Part shown: one piece after another, positions 15,134 through 24,263 of the stretch | How positions within the stretch are numbered: the stretch's first letter is position 1 | Layout of the letters: each line of letters opens with the position of its first letter | DNA from: Lachnospiraceae bacterium | GTDB taxonomy: Bacteria; Bacillota; Clostridia; Lachnospirales; Lachnospiraceae | Assembly: GCA_022792885.1 (NCBI GenBank) | Contig: JAAWBX010000028.1 | Location: 1-49,194 of the forward strand | Direction of reading: 5' to 3' | DNA: 49,194 nt | The notes under the pieces: model-generated | The model's database searches: none | The model's input: only the letters and a program-made list of their open reading frames with translations | What the model was told of the DNA's origin: nothing | Translations under genes and position numbers: made by a program

Positions 15134-17818
15134 ATGATTTCTCAAAGAAAAATTTTAGTAGTAGAAGATAATCCGATCAATCGGGAGATGCTGTGTGACA
15201 TTTTGGCTACGGAATATCAGGTATTGCCGGCGGAGAACGGGGAAGTGGCTCTTTCCGTATTGAAAGAATACGGCGAGGGGATTTCTTTGATTTTGCTGGA
15301 TATCGTTATGCCGGTGATGGACGGCTACACATTTTTGTCTATTGTGAAGGCGGATTCCGCCTATTCTTCGATTCCGATCATTGTGACGACCCAGGGCGAC
15401 AGTGAGGCGGACGAGGTGGAGGCTTTGTCGAAAGGCGCCGCCGATTTTGTTGTGAAACCGTATAAACCGAGGATTCTTCTTCATCGGGTCGCTAATTTTA
15501 TCAATTTGCGGGAGACGGCGGCCATGGTGAATCTGGTTCAGTATGACCAGTTGACGGGCTTATACGGGAAAGAATTTTTCTGCCAGAAGGCGAAGGAGAT
15601 TCTTTTGCAGCATCCTGACAGGCGTTTTGATATTTTCTGTTCGGATGTGGAGAATTTTAAGCTGGTAAACGATATCTTCGGATTACCGACCGGGAACCGG
15701 ATTCTCTGCTGCATCGCGGACTTTTACCGGGAACTGGTGGGGGATCAGGGGATCTGCTGTCGTCTGAGCGCGGACCAGTTTGCCTGTCTTTTGGAGCATC
15801 GCGAAGATTATACGGACGAGATGTTCCGACAGATGGAGGAGAAGATCAACGCGTCTTTCCCTGAACGGAGCCTGATGATCAAGTGGGGCGTTTATGAGAT
15901 AAATGACAGGGAACTTTCGGTTGACAAGATTTGCGACTGGGCGCTTTTGGCCGCCCGGGGGATCAAAGGCCAGTATGGGAAATATTTTGCGGTTTATGAT
16001 GATACGTTGAGAAACCGCCTCTTGCGGGAGCAGGAGATTACGGACAGCATGGAGACGGCTCTGGCCGAGGAACAGTTTGAGGTTTATTTGCAGCCGAAGT
16101 ACGATATTAAAAGCAATACGTTTGGCGGCGCCGAAGCGCTGATTCGCTGGCGACATCCGGAATGGGGCATGCAGTCGCCGGGTGAATTCATTCCTTTGTT
16201 CGAGAAGAACGGTTTTATCACAAAGCTGGATCAGTTTGTCTGGGAAAAAGCCTGTGAGGTTTTACATAAATGGGATGTCCAGGGCATTCACTTCGCGTCG
16301 ATTTCCGTGAACGTATCCCGGGCGGACATCTATAACGCGGATCTGGCGGAGACGCTGATTAAGCTTGTCCGCAGATATGACCTCTCGCCGGAGCGGCTTC
16401 ATCTGGAGATTACGGAGAGCGCTTATACCGAGGATCCGAAGCAGATCATCGACGTAGTTGAAAAGTTGCGGGAACTGGGCTTTATCATTGAGATGGATGA
16501 TTTCGGAAGCGGTTATTCGTCATTGAATATGCTCGGGCAGATGCCGATCGATATTCTGAAACTGGATATGAAGTTTATCCGCAGCGAGACCGCCAAGCTG
16601 GCGAATCAGGGGATTCTGCGTTTTATCATGAGCCTGGCCCGCTGGATGCATCTGCGTGTCGTAGCGGAGGGTGTAGAGACGAAAGAACAACTGGAGAGAT
16701 TGAAGGAGATCGGATGTGACTATGTCCAGGGATATTATTTTGCCAGACCGATGCCCTGGAGAGAGTTTGAGGAGTTGATACGGAACGCCAGGGAAGAGGA
16801 AGAGCCGGGCGGAGAAGCGGTGGATCCTTCCTGGGAAGAGGAGAACCTTCCGTGTCTTCTGGTTGCGGATGAGGACGAGGAATATCGCAGCGAGGTGGTG
16901 CGTACGTTTGCCGGGAAATATCGGGTGATCGGTGTTTCGGACTGCGGAGCCGTGCAGGATTGCGTGATTCGTTTCCGGGACAGGATAGCGGCGCTTATTA
17001 TAAGCCTTACGCTTCCGGCGCAGGGAGGAGAGAACGCGCAGGCGCTTCTCTACCGCGAGAAGATGAACTGGGATTTTCCGGTTATTGTTACAGGCTTTAA
17101 GGAGGAGGAACAGGAAGCGGCGGCTTTTGAGCTGGGAGCGGATGATTTTGCCGGGAAGCCGCATAGACAGAGCAGTCTGCTGAGGAGAGTGCTCCGCGCG
17201 GTCGGGAGCAGTCAATCCAGAAAAAGGATGGAGATACTGGAAGACAAGGCGGGGAGAGATTGTCTGACCGGGCTTCTGAATCGCTGGGGATTTGTAAAAG
17301 CGTTGGAATTACTGGATAAAGGGGACGAACCGCTGGCAGCCTTTTTGTTTGATTTGGATGGTTTGAAGAAAGTGAATAACAGGCTGGGTCGTCTTCAGGG
17401 GAATAAGTTTATTCAGGAATTTGCCGAGATTTTAAAATATCAAACCAGGAAAAGCGATATTCTGGCCAGGTTTAGCGACGATGACTTTGTTGTGATCATG
17501 AAGCATATGACTTCACGGGAAGATGCTTTAAAAAAGGCGGAAGTGATTTGTCAGGCTCTGGAAGAGGGACCTTTTGCAAAGATCATGCCGGTTACCTGTA
17601 CCGGAGGAATTGCGGTTTCCGGTACGGTTGATACGGTGCTGGAGATGGTGATGCAGGCGGATCTGGCGTTGCGTCAGGCAAAGGATAGAGGAGAAGGCGG
17701 ATGCTGTCTCTGGGAGGGGGAAACGGGCGAAAACCGTGCGGAGGATATGTTAAGGATTCAGCATATCTTGTACGGCGCCGATTTGGAAAAGGAGGAAGGG
17801 AAGAATGCAGAAATTTAA
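15134..17818 (+). CDS. REC-GGDEF-EAL-REC-GGDEF cyclic-di-GMP protein
   Basis: About 894 residues with five domains. First receiver (about 5-125) with an intact phospho-acceptor in LILLDIVMPVMDG. Degenerate GGDEF (about 135-290; RLSADQF in place of the active motif). EAL phosphodiesterase (about 300-560) with GAEALIRWRHPEWG, LEITESAY, EMDDFGSGYSSL and VVAEGVET, all key acidic residues present. Second receiver (about 580-695) lacking the Asp (LIISLTLPAQGG). A second GGDEF (about 715-875) with RFSDDDF. Most likely a phosphorylation-controlled c-di-GMP phosphodiesterase. ATG at 15134 is preferred; GTG at 15095 is possible and adds 13 residues. The HPt gene overlaps its end. Confidence 0.88.
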   Translation: MISQRKILVVEDNPINREMLCDILATEYQVLPAENGEVALSVLKEYGEGISLILLDIVMPVMDGYTFLSIVKADSAYSSIPIIVTTQGDSEADEVEALSKGAADFVVKPYKPRILLHRVANFINLRETAAMVNLVQYDQLTGLYGKEFFCQKAKEILLQHPDRRFDIFCSDVENFKLVNDIFGLPTGNRILCCIADFYRELVGDQGICCRLSADQFACLLEHREDYTDEMFRQMEEKINASFPERSLMIKWGVYEINDRELSVDKICDWALLAARGIKGQYGKYFAVYDDTLRNRLLREQEITDSMETALAEEQFEVYLQPKYDIKSNTFGGAEALIRWRHPEWGMQSPGEFIPLFEKNGFITKLDQFVWEKACEVLHKWDVQGIHFASISVNVSRADIYNADLAETLIKLVRRYDLSPERLHLEITESAYTEDPKQIIDVVEKLRELGFIIEMDDFGSGYSSLNMLGQMPIDILKLDMKFIRSETAKLANQGILRFIMSLARWMHLRVVAEGVETKEQLERLKEIGCDYVQGYYFARPMPWREFEELIRNAREEEEPGGEAVDPSWEEENLPCLLVADEDEEYRSEVVRTFAGKYRVIGVSDCGAVQDCVIRFRDRIAALIISLTLPAQGGENAQALLYREKMNWDFPVIVTGFKEEEQEAAAFELGADDFAGKPHRQSSLLRRVLRAVGSSQSRKRMEILEDKAGRDCLTGLLNRWGFVKALELLDKGDEPLAAFLFDLDGLKKVNNRLGRLQGNKFIQEFAEILKYQTRKSDILARFSDDDFVVIMKHMTSREDALKKAEVICQALEEGPFAKIMPVTCTGGIAVSGTVDTVLEMVMQADLALRQAKDRGEGGCCLWEGETGENRAEDMLRIQHILYGADLEKEEGKNAEI

Positions 17819-18167
17819 GGAGATATTTGAAGCCTACGGCGGAGATTATCAGGAGACAATGGGGCGCTTTTTGGGGAATGAAAAGATGTATCTTAAATTT
17901 CTGAAGATGCTGTTTGCGGATGAGAATCTGGCGAAGATGGGAGAAGCCATTGAAAGCGGCGATATGACGAAGGCTTTTGAGGCGGGGCATACCATAAAAG
18001 GAGTTTCCGGAAACCTGGGGCTGAAGCCTTTATACGATGCGGTTTGCGATATCGTGGAGCCGCTTCGGAACAAACAGGAAGCGGATTACGCGGGGCTTTA
18101 TCAGAAGATTCGGGAAGAGTACCGGAGGGCGGCCGACTTGAGAGATGCCTTGACGGAACTTTCGTGA
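17805..18167 (+). CDS. HPt-domain phosphotransfer protein
   Basis: This 120-residue protein is a stand-alone histidine phosphotransfer domain: helical throughout, with the phosphorylatable H62 in AGHTIKGVSGNLG. It starts inside the end of the preceding GGDEF/EAL gene (14-base overlap, GGAAGGGAAG before ATG), so the two are translationally coupled. The natural reading is that it passes phosphate to or from the receiver domains of the overlapping protein, linking them to an unlinked hybrid kinase. A terminator follows directly. Confidence 0.85.
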   Translation: MQKFKEIFEAYGGDYQETMGRFLGNEKMYLKFLKMLFADENLAKMGEAIESGDMTKAFEAGHTIKGVSGNLGLKPLYDAVCDIVEPLRNKQEADYAGLYQKIREEYRRAADLRDALTELS

Positions 18168-18176
18168 GATAACATC

Positions 18177-18210
18177 AATACCACCGGCTTAGCCGGTGGT
18201 ATTGTTTTTT
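18177..18210 (+). terminator. Terminator after the HPt gene
   Basis: AATACCACCGGC at 18177-18188 pairs with GCCGGTGGTATT at 18192-18203 around a TTA loop, then G and six T. Confidence 0.92.
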
Positions 18211-18254
18211 GGAAATTATTCGGAGTCGGCAGTGTGGTTTTCCCTGTTTTTAAG

Positions 18255-21200
18255 TCAGATTTCACGGATTTTTTCGTGAAATTCCTGGAGAGATTTTACG
18301 CCGATGCTTTTCTCTTCTTTTAACGTGCGGATGCCGCTTAACGTGGCGCGCGCGGCCGCCATAGTGGTCACATAAGCGAGCCGGCCCTTGATGGCCGCTT
18401 TGCGGATATAGCTGTCGTCATAAGCTCCCTGTTTGTCTAACGGCGTGTTGATTACGATATCGATCTCGCCGTTTTCCAGGGCCTCGGCGATGTTCGGGCT
18501 GCCTTCGTAGATCTTATTGATCTTGGTCGTTTCCACGCCGTTGGCTTTCAGCCACCAGTAGGTGCCGCCGGTAGTCAGGATGCGGAAGCCGATTTTTTTA
18601 AAGCCCCGGGCGATCTCTAAGATCTCCGGTTTGTCATTGTCGTTTACGCTCATAAGAACGGTGCCGCTTAAGGGGAGCCGGGTCTGGGTCGCTTCCTGCG
18701 CTTTGTAGAAAGCTTCCCCGAAGTTGGAGGCAAGACCTAAAACCTCGCCGGTGGAGCGCATTTCGGGGCCCAGAATCGGGTCGACTTCCTGGAACATATT
18801 GAAGGGGAAAACGGCTTCTTTCACCCCGTAGTGGCTAAACCGGTGTTCCTTTAGTTCCGGAACCGGTGAAGACTGTCCGGTTAATTCGGAAGTAATGACC
18901 TGCGTAGCCAGTTGTACCATGTTGATACCGCAGACTTTGGAAACCAGAGGGACGGTTCGGGAGGCTCTCGGATTCGCCTCCAGGCAGTAGACGGTGCCGT
19001 CCGCAATCGCATACTGCATATTCATCAGGCCGCGGACGTTCATCTCGACGGCGATCTTTTTTGTGTATTCCCGGATTGTCTTCAAATGTTCCGGAGAAAT
19101 ATGGACGCTCGGCAGCACGCAGGCGGAATCGCCGGAGTGGACGCCGGCCAGCTCAATGTGTTCCATAACGGCAGGGACAAAGGCATGTTCGCCGTCGGAG
19201 ATCGCGTCGGCTTCGCATTCCAGGGCGTTGGACAGGAAGCGGTCGATGAGGATCGGCCGGTCCGGCGTCACGCCGACGGCGGCTTCCATGTAGGTGGTCA
19301 GGCTTTCGTCGTCGTGAACGACTTCCATGCCGCGGCCGCCGAGCACGTAGGAAGGACGGACCATCAGGGGATATCCGATTTTTTTGGCGATCGCCAGGGC
19401 TTCGGGGACGTCGGAAGCCATACCGGATTCGGCCATGGGGATTCCCAGACGATCCATAATGGCGCGGAACTGATCCCTGTCTTCTGCCAAATCAATGGTT
19501 TCCGGGGTGGTTCCCAGAATGTTTACCCCGTATTTTTTCAGATCCGCCGAAAGGTTTAAGGGGGTCTGTCCGCCGAACTGGGCGATCACGCCCACGGGTT
19601 TTTCCTTGCGGTAGATGCTGAGTACGTCTTCCAGCGTTAACGGCTCGAAATAAAGCTTGTCGGAAGTATCGTAATCGGTGGAAACGGTTTCCGGATTGCA
19701 GTTTACAATGATAGTTTCAAAGCCCAGTTTTTTCAGGGCAAAGGCGGCGTGGACACAGCAGTAGTCAAATTCGATACCCTGGCCGATTCGGTTCGGGCCG
19801 CCGCCTAAGATCATGATCTTGGGTCGCTCGGAAACGAGGGTATGATCTTCGGCGTTATAAGTGGAATAGTAGTAAGCGTTGTCTTTTGTGCCGCTTACAT
19901 GTACGCCTTCCCAGGCTTCTTCAATTCCGTAATTTATGCGGGTGTTGCGGATCTCTTCTTCGGAAACGTTCAAGAGACCGCTTAAATATTTGTCGGAGAA
20001 ACCGTCCCGTTTGGCCTGTAACATTGCCGGGCGGGACAGCGTTTCGCCCCGTTTTTGAAGGATCTCTTCTTCTTCTTCCACCAGCTCTTTCATCTGTTCG
20101 ATAAACCAGGGCTTGATCTTCGTCAGAGAGTGAAGCTCTTCCACGGAACTTCCCTTTCTTAAAGCTTCGTACATGATAAACTGGCGTTCGCTGCTGGGAG
20201 TTTTTAACAGGGTCAGAAGCTCGTCTTTTTCTTTTTCATGAAAATCTTTCGCGCGGCCCAGGCCGTAACGTCCGGTTTCAAGGCTTCTTATGGCTTTTTG
20301 GAAAGCTTCTTTATAAGTTTTGCCGATGCTCATGACTTCGCCGACGGCGCGCATCTGAGTGCCGAGTTTGTCCTGAGCCCCTTTGAATTTCTCGAAGGCC
20401 CAACGGGCGAACTTAATAACGACATAATCCCCGTCCGGGATATATTTGTCCAGAGTTCCGTACTTGCCGCAGGGAATCTCGTCCAGGGTCAGACCGGAGG
20501 CCAACATGGAGGAGACTAAAGCAATCGGAAAACCGGTAGCCTTAGAAGCCAGGGCGGAAGAACGGGACGTTCTCGGATTGATCTCAATTACAATGACACG
20601 GTCGGAGACCGGATCGTGGGCAAATTGTACGTTGGTGCCGCCGATGACCTGAATACTTTCGACGATGCGATACGCGTAATCCTGAAGGCGTTTTTGAAGT
20701 TCTTTAGAAATGGTAAGCATAGGGGCGGCACAGAAAGAATCTCCGGTGTGAACCCCCATGGGATCGATATTTTCGATGAAGCAAACGGTTATCATATGGT
20801 TTTTGGCGTCGCGGACGACTTCCAGTTCCAGTTCTTCCCAGCCGGAAATGCATTCTTCCACCAGGACCTGTCCCACGATGCTGGCCTGCAGCCCTCTGGC
20901 CGTGACCGTTTTTAACTCTTCTTCATTGGAAACCATGCCGCCGCCGGCGCCGCCCATCGTGTACGCCGGACGAATTACGACCGGATAACCTAGCTGTTCG
21001 GCGATAGCCAGCGCCTGTTCCACGGAATAGGCGACCTCGCTGCGGGCCATCTCGATCCCCAGTGCGGTCATGGCGTTTTTAAATTCGATTCGATCTTCTC
21101 CGCGCTCAATGGCGTCGATCTGAACACCGATGACTTTTACGTTGTATTTGTCCAGAACACCCGCGTGGCTTAACTCCGCGCAGAGATTCAGACCCGATTG

Positions 21201-21476
21201 GCCGCCCAGGTTGGGGAGAAGAGCGTCCGGACGCTCCTTCTCGATGATCTGAGTCAGGCGTTCTACGTTCAGAGGTTCAATGTAAGTGACATCGGCCGTG
21301 GTGGGATCCGTCATGATCGTAGCCGGGTTGGAGTTTACCAAAACGATCTCATAGCCCAGATTTTTCAGGGCTTTGCAGGCCTGGGTGCCCGAATAGTCAA
21401 ATTCGCAGGCTTGTCCGATGATGATCGGGCCGGAGCCGATGATCAGGACCTTCTTAATATCATCTCTTTTTGGCAT
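18255..21476 (-). CDS. carB: Carbamoyl-phosphate synthase large subunit
   Basis: 1073 residues, the usual CarB length. Two tandem ATP-grasp halves are visible: GSGPIIIGQACEFDYSGTQA near residue 13 and GGGPNRIGQGIEFDYCC near 560. The C-terminal MGS-like allosteric domain includes ILTTGGTYWWLKANG and VINTPLDKQG. It makes carbamoyl phosphate from bicarbonate, ATP and ammonia delivered by CarA, for pyrimidine and arginine synthesis. TAGGAGGTAATTCCT precedes the ATG, and an extended -10 (TGCTATAGT) lies about 30 bases upstream. No carA gene is adjacent, which is unusual; it must be elsewhere. Confidence 0.97.
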   Translation of the reverse strand: MPKRDDIKKVLIIGSGPIIIGQACEFDYSGTQACKALKNLGYEIVLVNSNPATIMTDPTTADVTYIEPLNVERLTQIIEKERPDALLPNLGGQSGLNLCAELSHAGVLDKYNVKVIGVQIDAIERGEDRIEFKNAMTALGIEMARSEVAYSVEQALAIAEQLGYPVVIRPAYTMGGAGGGMVSNEEELKTVTARGLQASIVGQVLVEECISGWEELELEVVRDAKNHMITVCFIENIDPMGVHTGDSFCAAPMLTISKELQKRLQDYAYRIVESIQVIGGTNVQFAHDPVSDRVIVIEINPRTSRSSALASKATGFPIALVSSMLASGLTLDEIPCGKYGTLDKYIPDGDYVVIKFARWAFEKFKGAQDKLGTQMRAVGEVMSIGKTYKEAFQKAIRSLETGRYGLGRAKDFHEKEKDELLTLLKTPSSERQFIMYEALRKGSSVEELHSLTKIKPWFIEQMKELVEEEEEILQKRGETLSRPAMLQAKRDGFSDKYLSGLLNVSEEEIRNTRINYGIEEAWEGVHVSGTKDNAYYYSTYNAEDHTLVSERPKIMILGGGPNRIGQGIEFDYCCVHAAFALKKLGFETIIVNCNPETVSTDYDTSDKLYFEPLTLEDVLSIYRKEKPVGVIAQFGGQTPLNLSADLKKYGVNILGTTPETIDLAEDRDQFRAIMDRLGIPMAESGMASDVPEALAIAKKIGYPLMVRPSYVLGGRGMEVVHDDESLTTYMEAAVGVTPDRPILIDRFLSNALECEADAISDGEHAFVPAVMEHIELAGVHSGDSACVLPSVHISPEHLKTIREYTKKIAVEMNVRGLMNMQYAIADGTVYCLEANPRASRTVPLVSKVCGINMVQLATQVITSELTGQSSPVPELKEHRFSHYGVKEAVFPFNMFQEVDPILGPEMRSTGEVLGLASNFGEAFYKAQEATQTRLPLSGTVLMSVNDNDKPEILEIARGFKKIGFRILTTGGTYWWLKANGVETTKINKIYEGSPNIAEALENGEIDIVINTPLDKQGAYDDSYIRKAAIKGRLAYVTTMAAARATLSGIRTLKEEKSIGVKSLQEFHEKIREI

Positions 21477-21680
21477 AGGAATTACCTCCTAAAAAACTTT
21501 TTATCTACTATAGCATAAATGTGAGAGAAAGAAAATGAAAATTTCTATAGCAAAATGAAGAAAAGATTGTCATATTTTATAAAATTTATTGGACTGCGGG
21601 AGAAAGACGGAGTGCGGCATGACGGAATTTCCGAGGGGTGGCGGCGCAGTACCCGAGGGCGATAAAGGGGATCGGAAATT

Positions 21681-21708
21681 AAAAAGACAGCCCGCGGGCT
21701 GTCTTTTT
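21681..21708. terminator. Terminator of the rubredoxin gene, bidirectional
   Basis: AAAAAGACAGCCCG at 21681-21694 is perfectly complementary to CGGGCTGTCTTTTT at 21695-21708. It lies 3 bases beyond the rubredoxin stop and works on both strands. Confidence 0.85.
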
Positions 21709-21711
21709 GTG

Positions 21712-21873
21712 TTAGCTTTCTTTGGAAAAGTCGGATTTGCCTACGCCGCAGAGCGGGCATACATAATCGTCGGGCAGGTCTTCGAACTTCGTTCCGGGTT
21801 CGTAACCGTTATCCGCTTCCCCGACTGCTTCGTCATAGATGTAACCGCAAATATCGCAAACGTAACGTGCCAT
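21712..21873 (-). CDS. Rubredoxin
   Basis: A 53-residue protein with two C-x2-C pairs: C6 and C9 in [11 protein letters not shown], and C39 and C42 in [13 protein letters not shown]. These bind one iron in an Fe(Cys)4 centre. The conserved [16 protein letters not shown] segment is typical. Rubredoxins are cytoplasmic one-electron carriers used in anaerobes for oxidative-stress reductases and other redox partners. ATG at 21873 has GAAGGAGGCAACAC upstream. A short hairpin element similar to that before feoA2 lies about 40 bases upstream. Confidence 0.96.
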   Translation of the reverse strand: MARYVCDICGYIYDEAVGEADNGYEPGTKFEDLPDDYVCPLCGVGKSDFSKES

Positions 21874-21910
21874 GTGTTGCCTCCTTCAATATGAATATAA
21901 TATTGATTTT

Positions 21911-21951
21911 GTGTCCCCTTCGGGCACACCGTATCGCCGTCCGGCAGATAA
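21911..21951 (-). promoter_or_regulatory. Two-hairpin leader element before rubredoxin
   Basis: Read on the minus strand, GCCGGACGGC (hairpin) runs into GGCGATACGG, four variable bases, then CCCGAAGGGG and ACA. GTGTGCCC and GGGGACAC also pair. The same order and nearly the same bases occur in the 45-base repeats before feoA2 (35098-35230). The element ends 38 bases before the rubredoxin ATG, versus about 34 before feoA2. Its function is unknown; a shared RNA-level or protein-bound control site is inferred. Confidence 0.5.
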
Positions 21952-22123
21952 TTAAAGTATAGTAAACCGGGAAGGGGATGTCAACGGGTAACGTGAATTT
22001 CTTTCCTCCGTTTGCTCCGGGAAGGAGGCGGTGCCGGATAAATAGGTAAAAAATTTTCGCCTGACGAATAATTTATCGACAGAATCTGTAGGTTGTCGAT
22101 CGGTGTCGAAGAGCACGCGCGCC

Positions 22124-22140
22124 CTTGTCAAGCGACGGTA
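22124..22140 (-). repeat. Half-copy of the 17-base cruciform end sequence
   Basis: CTTGTCAAGCGACGGTA matches exactly the right end (48448-48464) of the large cruciform repeat at 48188-48464, and the reverse complement of its left end. Adjacent bases (GAGCACGCGCG) are also similar. Here it forms the last codons and stop of the MFS gene. Confidence 0.8.
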
Positions 22141-23375
22141 AGGTTTTTAAAGAGGTTTTTCGCTCCGATTGCAAGGGCCAGCGAGATAAAACCGGCCAGC
22201 AGAATAACGGCAAATTCAGAGCCTTTGCAAAGTTCAAATAAAACGCCGTATAACGCATTGCCCAGTGGCTGCGCGCACATGGAGATAGTGAGAATGACGG
22301 AAATAACTTTTCCCATTAAGTTCTGCGGAGTTTTTCGCTGGACAAAGGACATCATTTGTACCGTGAAAACGGTAGAAAGTATCATAATAAAGAAGCAGCA
22401 TACGGTCATGATAAGGTAATTGATGAGTCCGGAGGACGTCAATATCTGCCCGATGCCCATGGGAAACACGCACAGGGAGGCGGCGATGATCTGCCGGCCG
22501 GATTGTTGGATTTTTAACTTGTCGGAAAAAATGCCCGCGAAAATGCCGCCTGTCAGCCCTCCCGCGGCTAACGCGCCTTGCGCGAACCCGCACAGCCTGT
22601 TTGCCTGCGCGGCGTCCAGGGCCAATACTTCCGTTATCATATATGGCATGCCGATGATGATCATGGAGGACAAAAACAAATTGATTCCGCAGATTACAAA
22701 CAGAACGTTTCCGATCTCCGGTCTGTCCTTCCGGATAAACCGAATGCTTTTTGCAAAATCATTTTTTAGTGTTTTCCATATGTTGCGCTCGGAAATTTGT
22801 TTTTCAAATGGTATTTTGATAAAAATCTCCATGACGGCCGAGATAAGAAAACAGATGGCGCAAAGCCACAGTACAGGTTCCAGCCCATAAGCGCTGTACA
22901 GGATCCCGCCGAGCACAGGCCCTGCCAAAGAAGAGAAGGAACTGACGGTATTGATAACGGAATTTGCCGCCATAAAGCGATCGGGGCTTACCAGCGCAGG
23001 GATACCGGCCTGCACGGAGGGCTGATAAGCGCCCGCGATCCCGTACAGGAGCATCAGGGTGATTGTGACGGAAAGCGCGAGGTTTGTGTGTTTCATGAGC
23101 AGAGAAAAGGCAAGAATAACGGCGGCAGTAAAAAAATCCAATACCACCATGATATTTCTTTTATTGAACCGGTCCGCGACAACGCCGCCGAGCGGCGAGA
23201 GGAGAATGGCGGGAATAAAAGCGCAGGCGGTAACGGTTCCGTAAAGGATGGAGGAACCGGTCCGGTTTAGCAGATACAACGGCAAAGCGAATCTTATTGC
23301 GGCGTTGCCGAATAGGGAAATAATCTGGCCGATGACGACAAGGGTAAAATCTTTTGAAAACAATTTTTGATTCAT
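22128..23375 (-). CDS. MFS transporter (putative drug efflux)
   Basis: 415 residues with about twelve hydrophobic helices, an N-terminal FTLVVIGQIISLFGNAAIRF and the loop-2/3 motif LLSPLGGVVADRFNKRNIMV typical of major-facilitator exporters related to the enterobactin exporter and macrolide efflux proteins. GAAGGAGGCTTATTC precedes the ATG. The TetR gene lies 93 bases upstream on the same strand, and an operator-like site lies about 30 bases before this start. Substrate is unknown; a drug or toxic compound is usual for TetR-linked MFS pumps. The last codons and stop are made of a dispersed repeat. Confidence 0.85.
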   Translation of the reverse strand: MNQKLFSKDFTLVVIGQIISLFGNAAIRFALPLYLLNRTGSSILYGTVTACAFIPAILLSPLGGVVADRFNKRNIMVVLDFFTAAVILAFSLLMKHTNLALSVTITLMLLYGIAGAYQPSVQAGIPALVSPDRFMAANSVINTVSSFSSLAGPVLGGILYSAYGLEPVLWLCAICFLISAVMEIFIKIPFEKQISERNIWKTLKNDFAKSIRFIRKDRPEIGNVLFVICGINLFLSSMIIIGMPYMITEVLALDAAQANRLCGFAQGALAAGGLTGGIFAGIFSDKLKIQQSGRQIIAASLCVFPMGIGQILTSSGLINYLIMTVCCFFIMILSTVFTVQMMSFVQRKTPQNLMGKVISVILTISMCAQPLGNALYGVLFELCKGSEFAVILLAGFISLALAIGAKNLFKNLTVA

Positions 23376-23404
23376 AAATGAATAAGCCTCCTTCGAATGT
23401 TAAT

Positions 23405-23420
23405 ACCGCGCGTTGGTATG
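23405..23420 (-). promoter_or_regulatory. TetR operator candidate before the MFS gene
   Basis: ACCGCGCGTTGGTATG differs from the site before tetR (24138-24153) only in the middle three bases, and each has complementary ends (ATACC/GGTAT here). It lies 30 bases before the MFS start. Confidence 0.6.
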
Positions 23421-23468
23421 TATTTGTTTTAAAAGATATCTGTCCGTTTGTCGGGCAGATTCTAAAGA

Positions 23469-24122
23469 TTACTTCTTTTTCTGGTAAATGGAAGCCAGTT
23501 CCTGAAGCCGGTTTAAGAGTTCCTCGTCGACAATATCCAGGCCGAAGCCCAGCATCATCTGTTTGAATATCATAAATTTGCCAAATGTTTCTTCCACGGT
23601 ATTATCGAATATCATGGGATTCATCCAGACGTTTGCCGTCAGAAGGATCAATTCGGCCAGTTGTTCCGGATAATCGGTTTGGATGGAGCCGTCCGAAAGC
23701 CCCTGCTTTATGATCGGCAGGATGTAGTCGGGAGCCCCTGTTTCGACCGTCTCGTTTAAGAGACTGAAGAGGAGCTTGGAGTTGTTGTGGAAATTGGGGG
23801 CGACTGCGAAAATTTCGTTCTGTATGGGACGGTTGATGGATTCTTTGAAGATCGCTTTTAATTTTTCCTTTCCGTTCAGATCGGTCCGGTCGCGGATGTC
23901 GGCGAGAAGCTGGTTGGATTCGGACGTCATCTTGTCTGTGACGGCGATCAGAATGTCTTCCTTTGACTTGAAATGGTGATAAATCGCCCCTTTACTTAGC
24001 CCCCCCAGGCGGTCGATAATATCCTGAATCGAAGTATACTCGTATCCTTTTTCCATGAACAGACGATACGCCACATCTAAGATCAGATGAACGGTTTCTT
24101 CCGGATTTTTATTGCGAGCCAT
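23469..24122 (-). CDS. TetR/AcrR family transcriptional regulator
   Basis: 217 residues. The N-terminal helix-turn-helix is clear: ILDVAYRLFMEKGYEYTSIQ followed by LGGLSKGAIYHHFKSKEDIL (about residues 15-60). The remaining helical part is the ligand-binding and dimer domain. ATG at 24122 has GGAGGTAACTACT upstream; an in-frame ATG at 24137 sits in the operator and before the ribosome site. A TTGACA/TTATCA promoter with 17-base spacing lies upstream, with an operator-like site on its -10 and start point. It probably represses itself and the downstream MFS gene until its ligand is present. Confidence 0.9.
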   Translation of the reverse strand: MARNKNPEETVHLILDVAYRLFMEKGYEYTSIQDIIDRLGGLSKGAIYHHFKSKEDILIAVTDKMTSESNQLLADIRDRTDLNGKEKLKAIFKESINRPIQNEIFAVAPNFHNNSKLLFSLLNETVETGAPDYILPIIKQGLSDGSIQTDYPEQLAELILLTANVWMNPMIFDNTVEETFGKFMIFKQMMLGFGLDIVDEELLNRLQELASIYQKKK

Positions 24123-24137
24123 AGTAGTTACCTCCAA

Positions 24138-24153
24138 ACCGACTGTTGGTATG
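24138..24153 (-). promoter_or_regulatory. TetR operator candidate before tetR
   Basis: ACCGACTGTTGGTATG shares 13 of 16 bases with the site before the MFS gene. It covers the start point and touches the -10 of the tetR promoter, a typical position for autorepression. Confidence 0.65.
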
Positions 24154-24180
24154 ATAACATGAGAGGGATGTTCTTGTCAA
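24152..24180 (-). promoter_or_regulatory. tetR promoter
   Basis: On the minus strand, TTGACA (24175-24180) and TTATCA (24152-24157) are separated by 17 bases. The start point would be close to the operator at 24138-24153. Confidence 0.75.
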
Positions 24181-24263
24181 GTCCGCGAGTTGGAAATTGT
24201 ATATATACTTTTTCTTTGGCAGGCAGTATGATAGAAATATCAAAAAGCGGAGGGAGATATACC

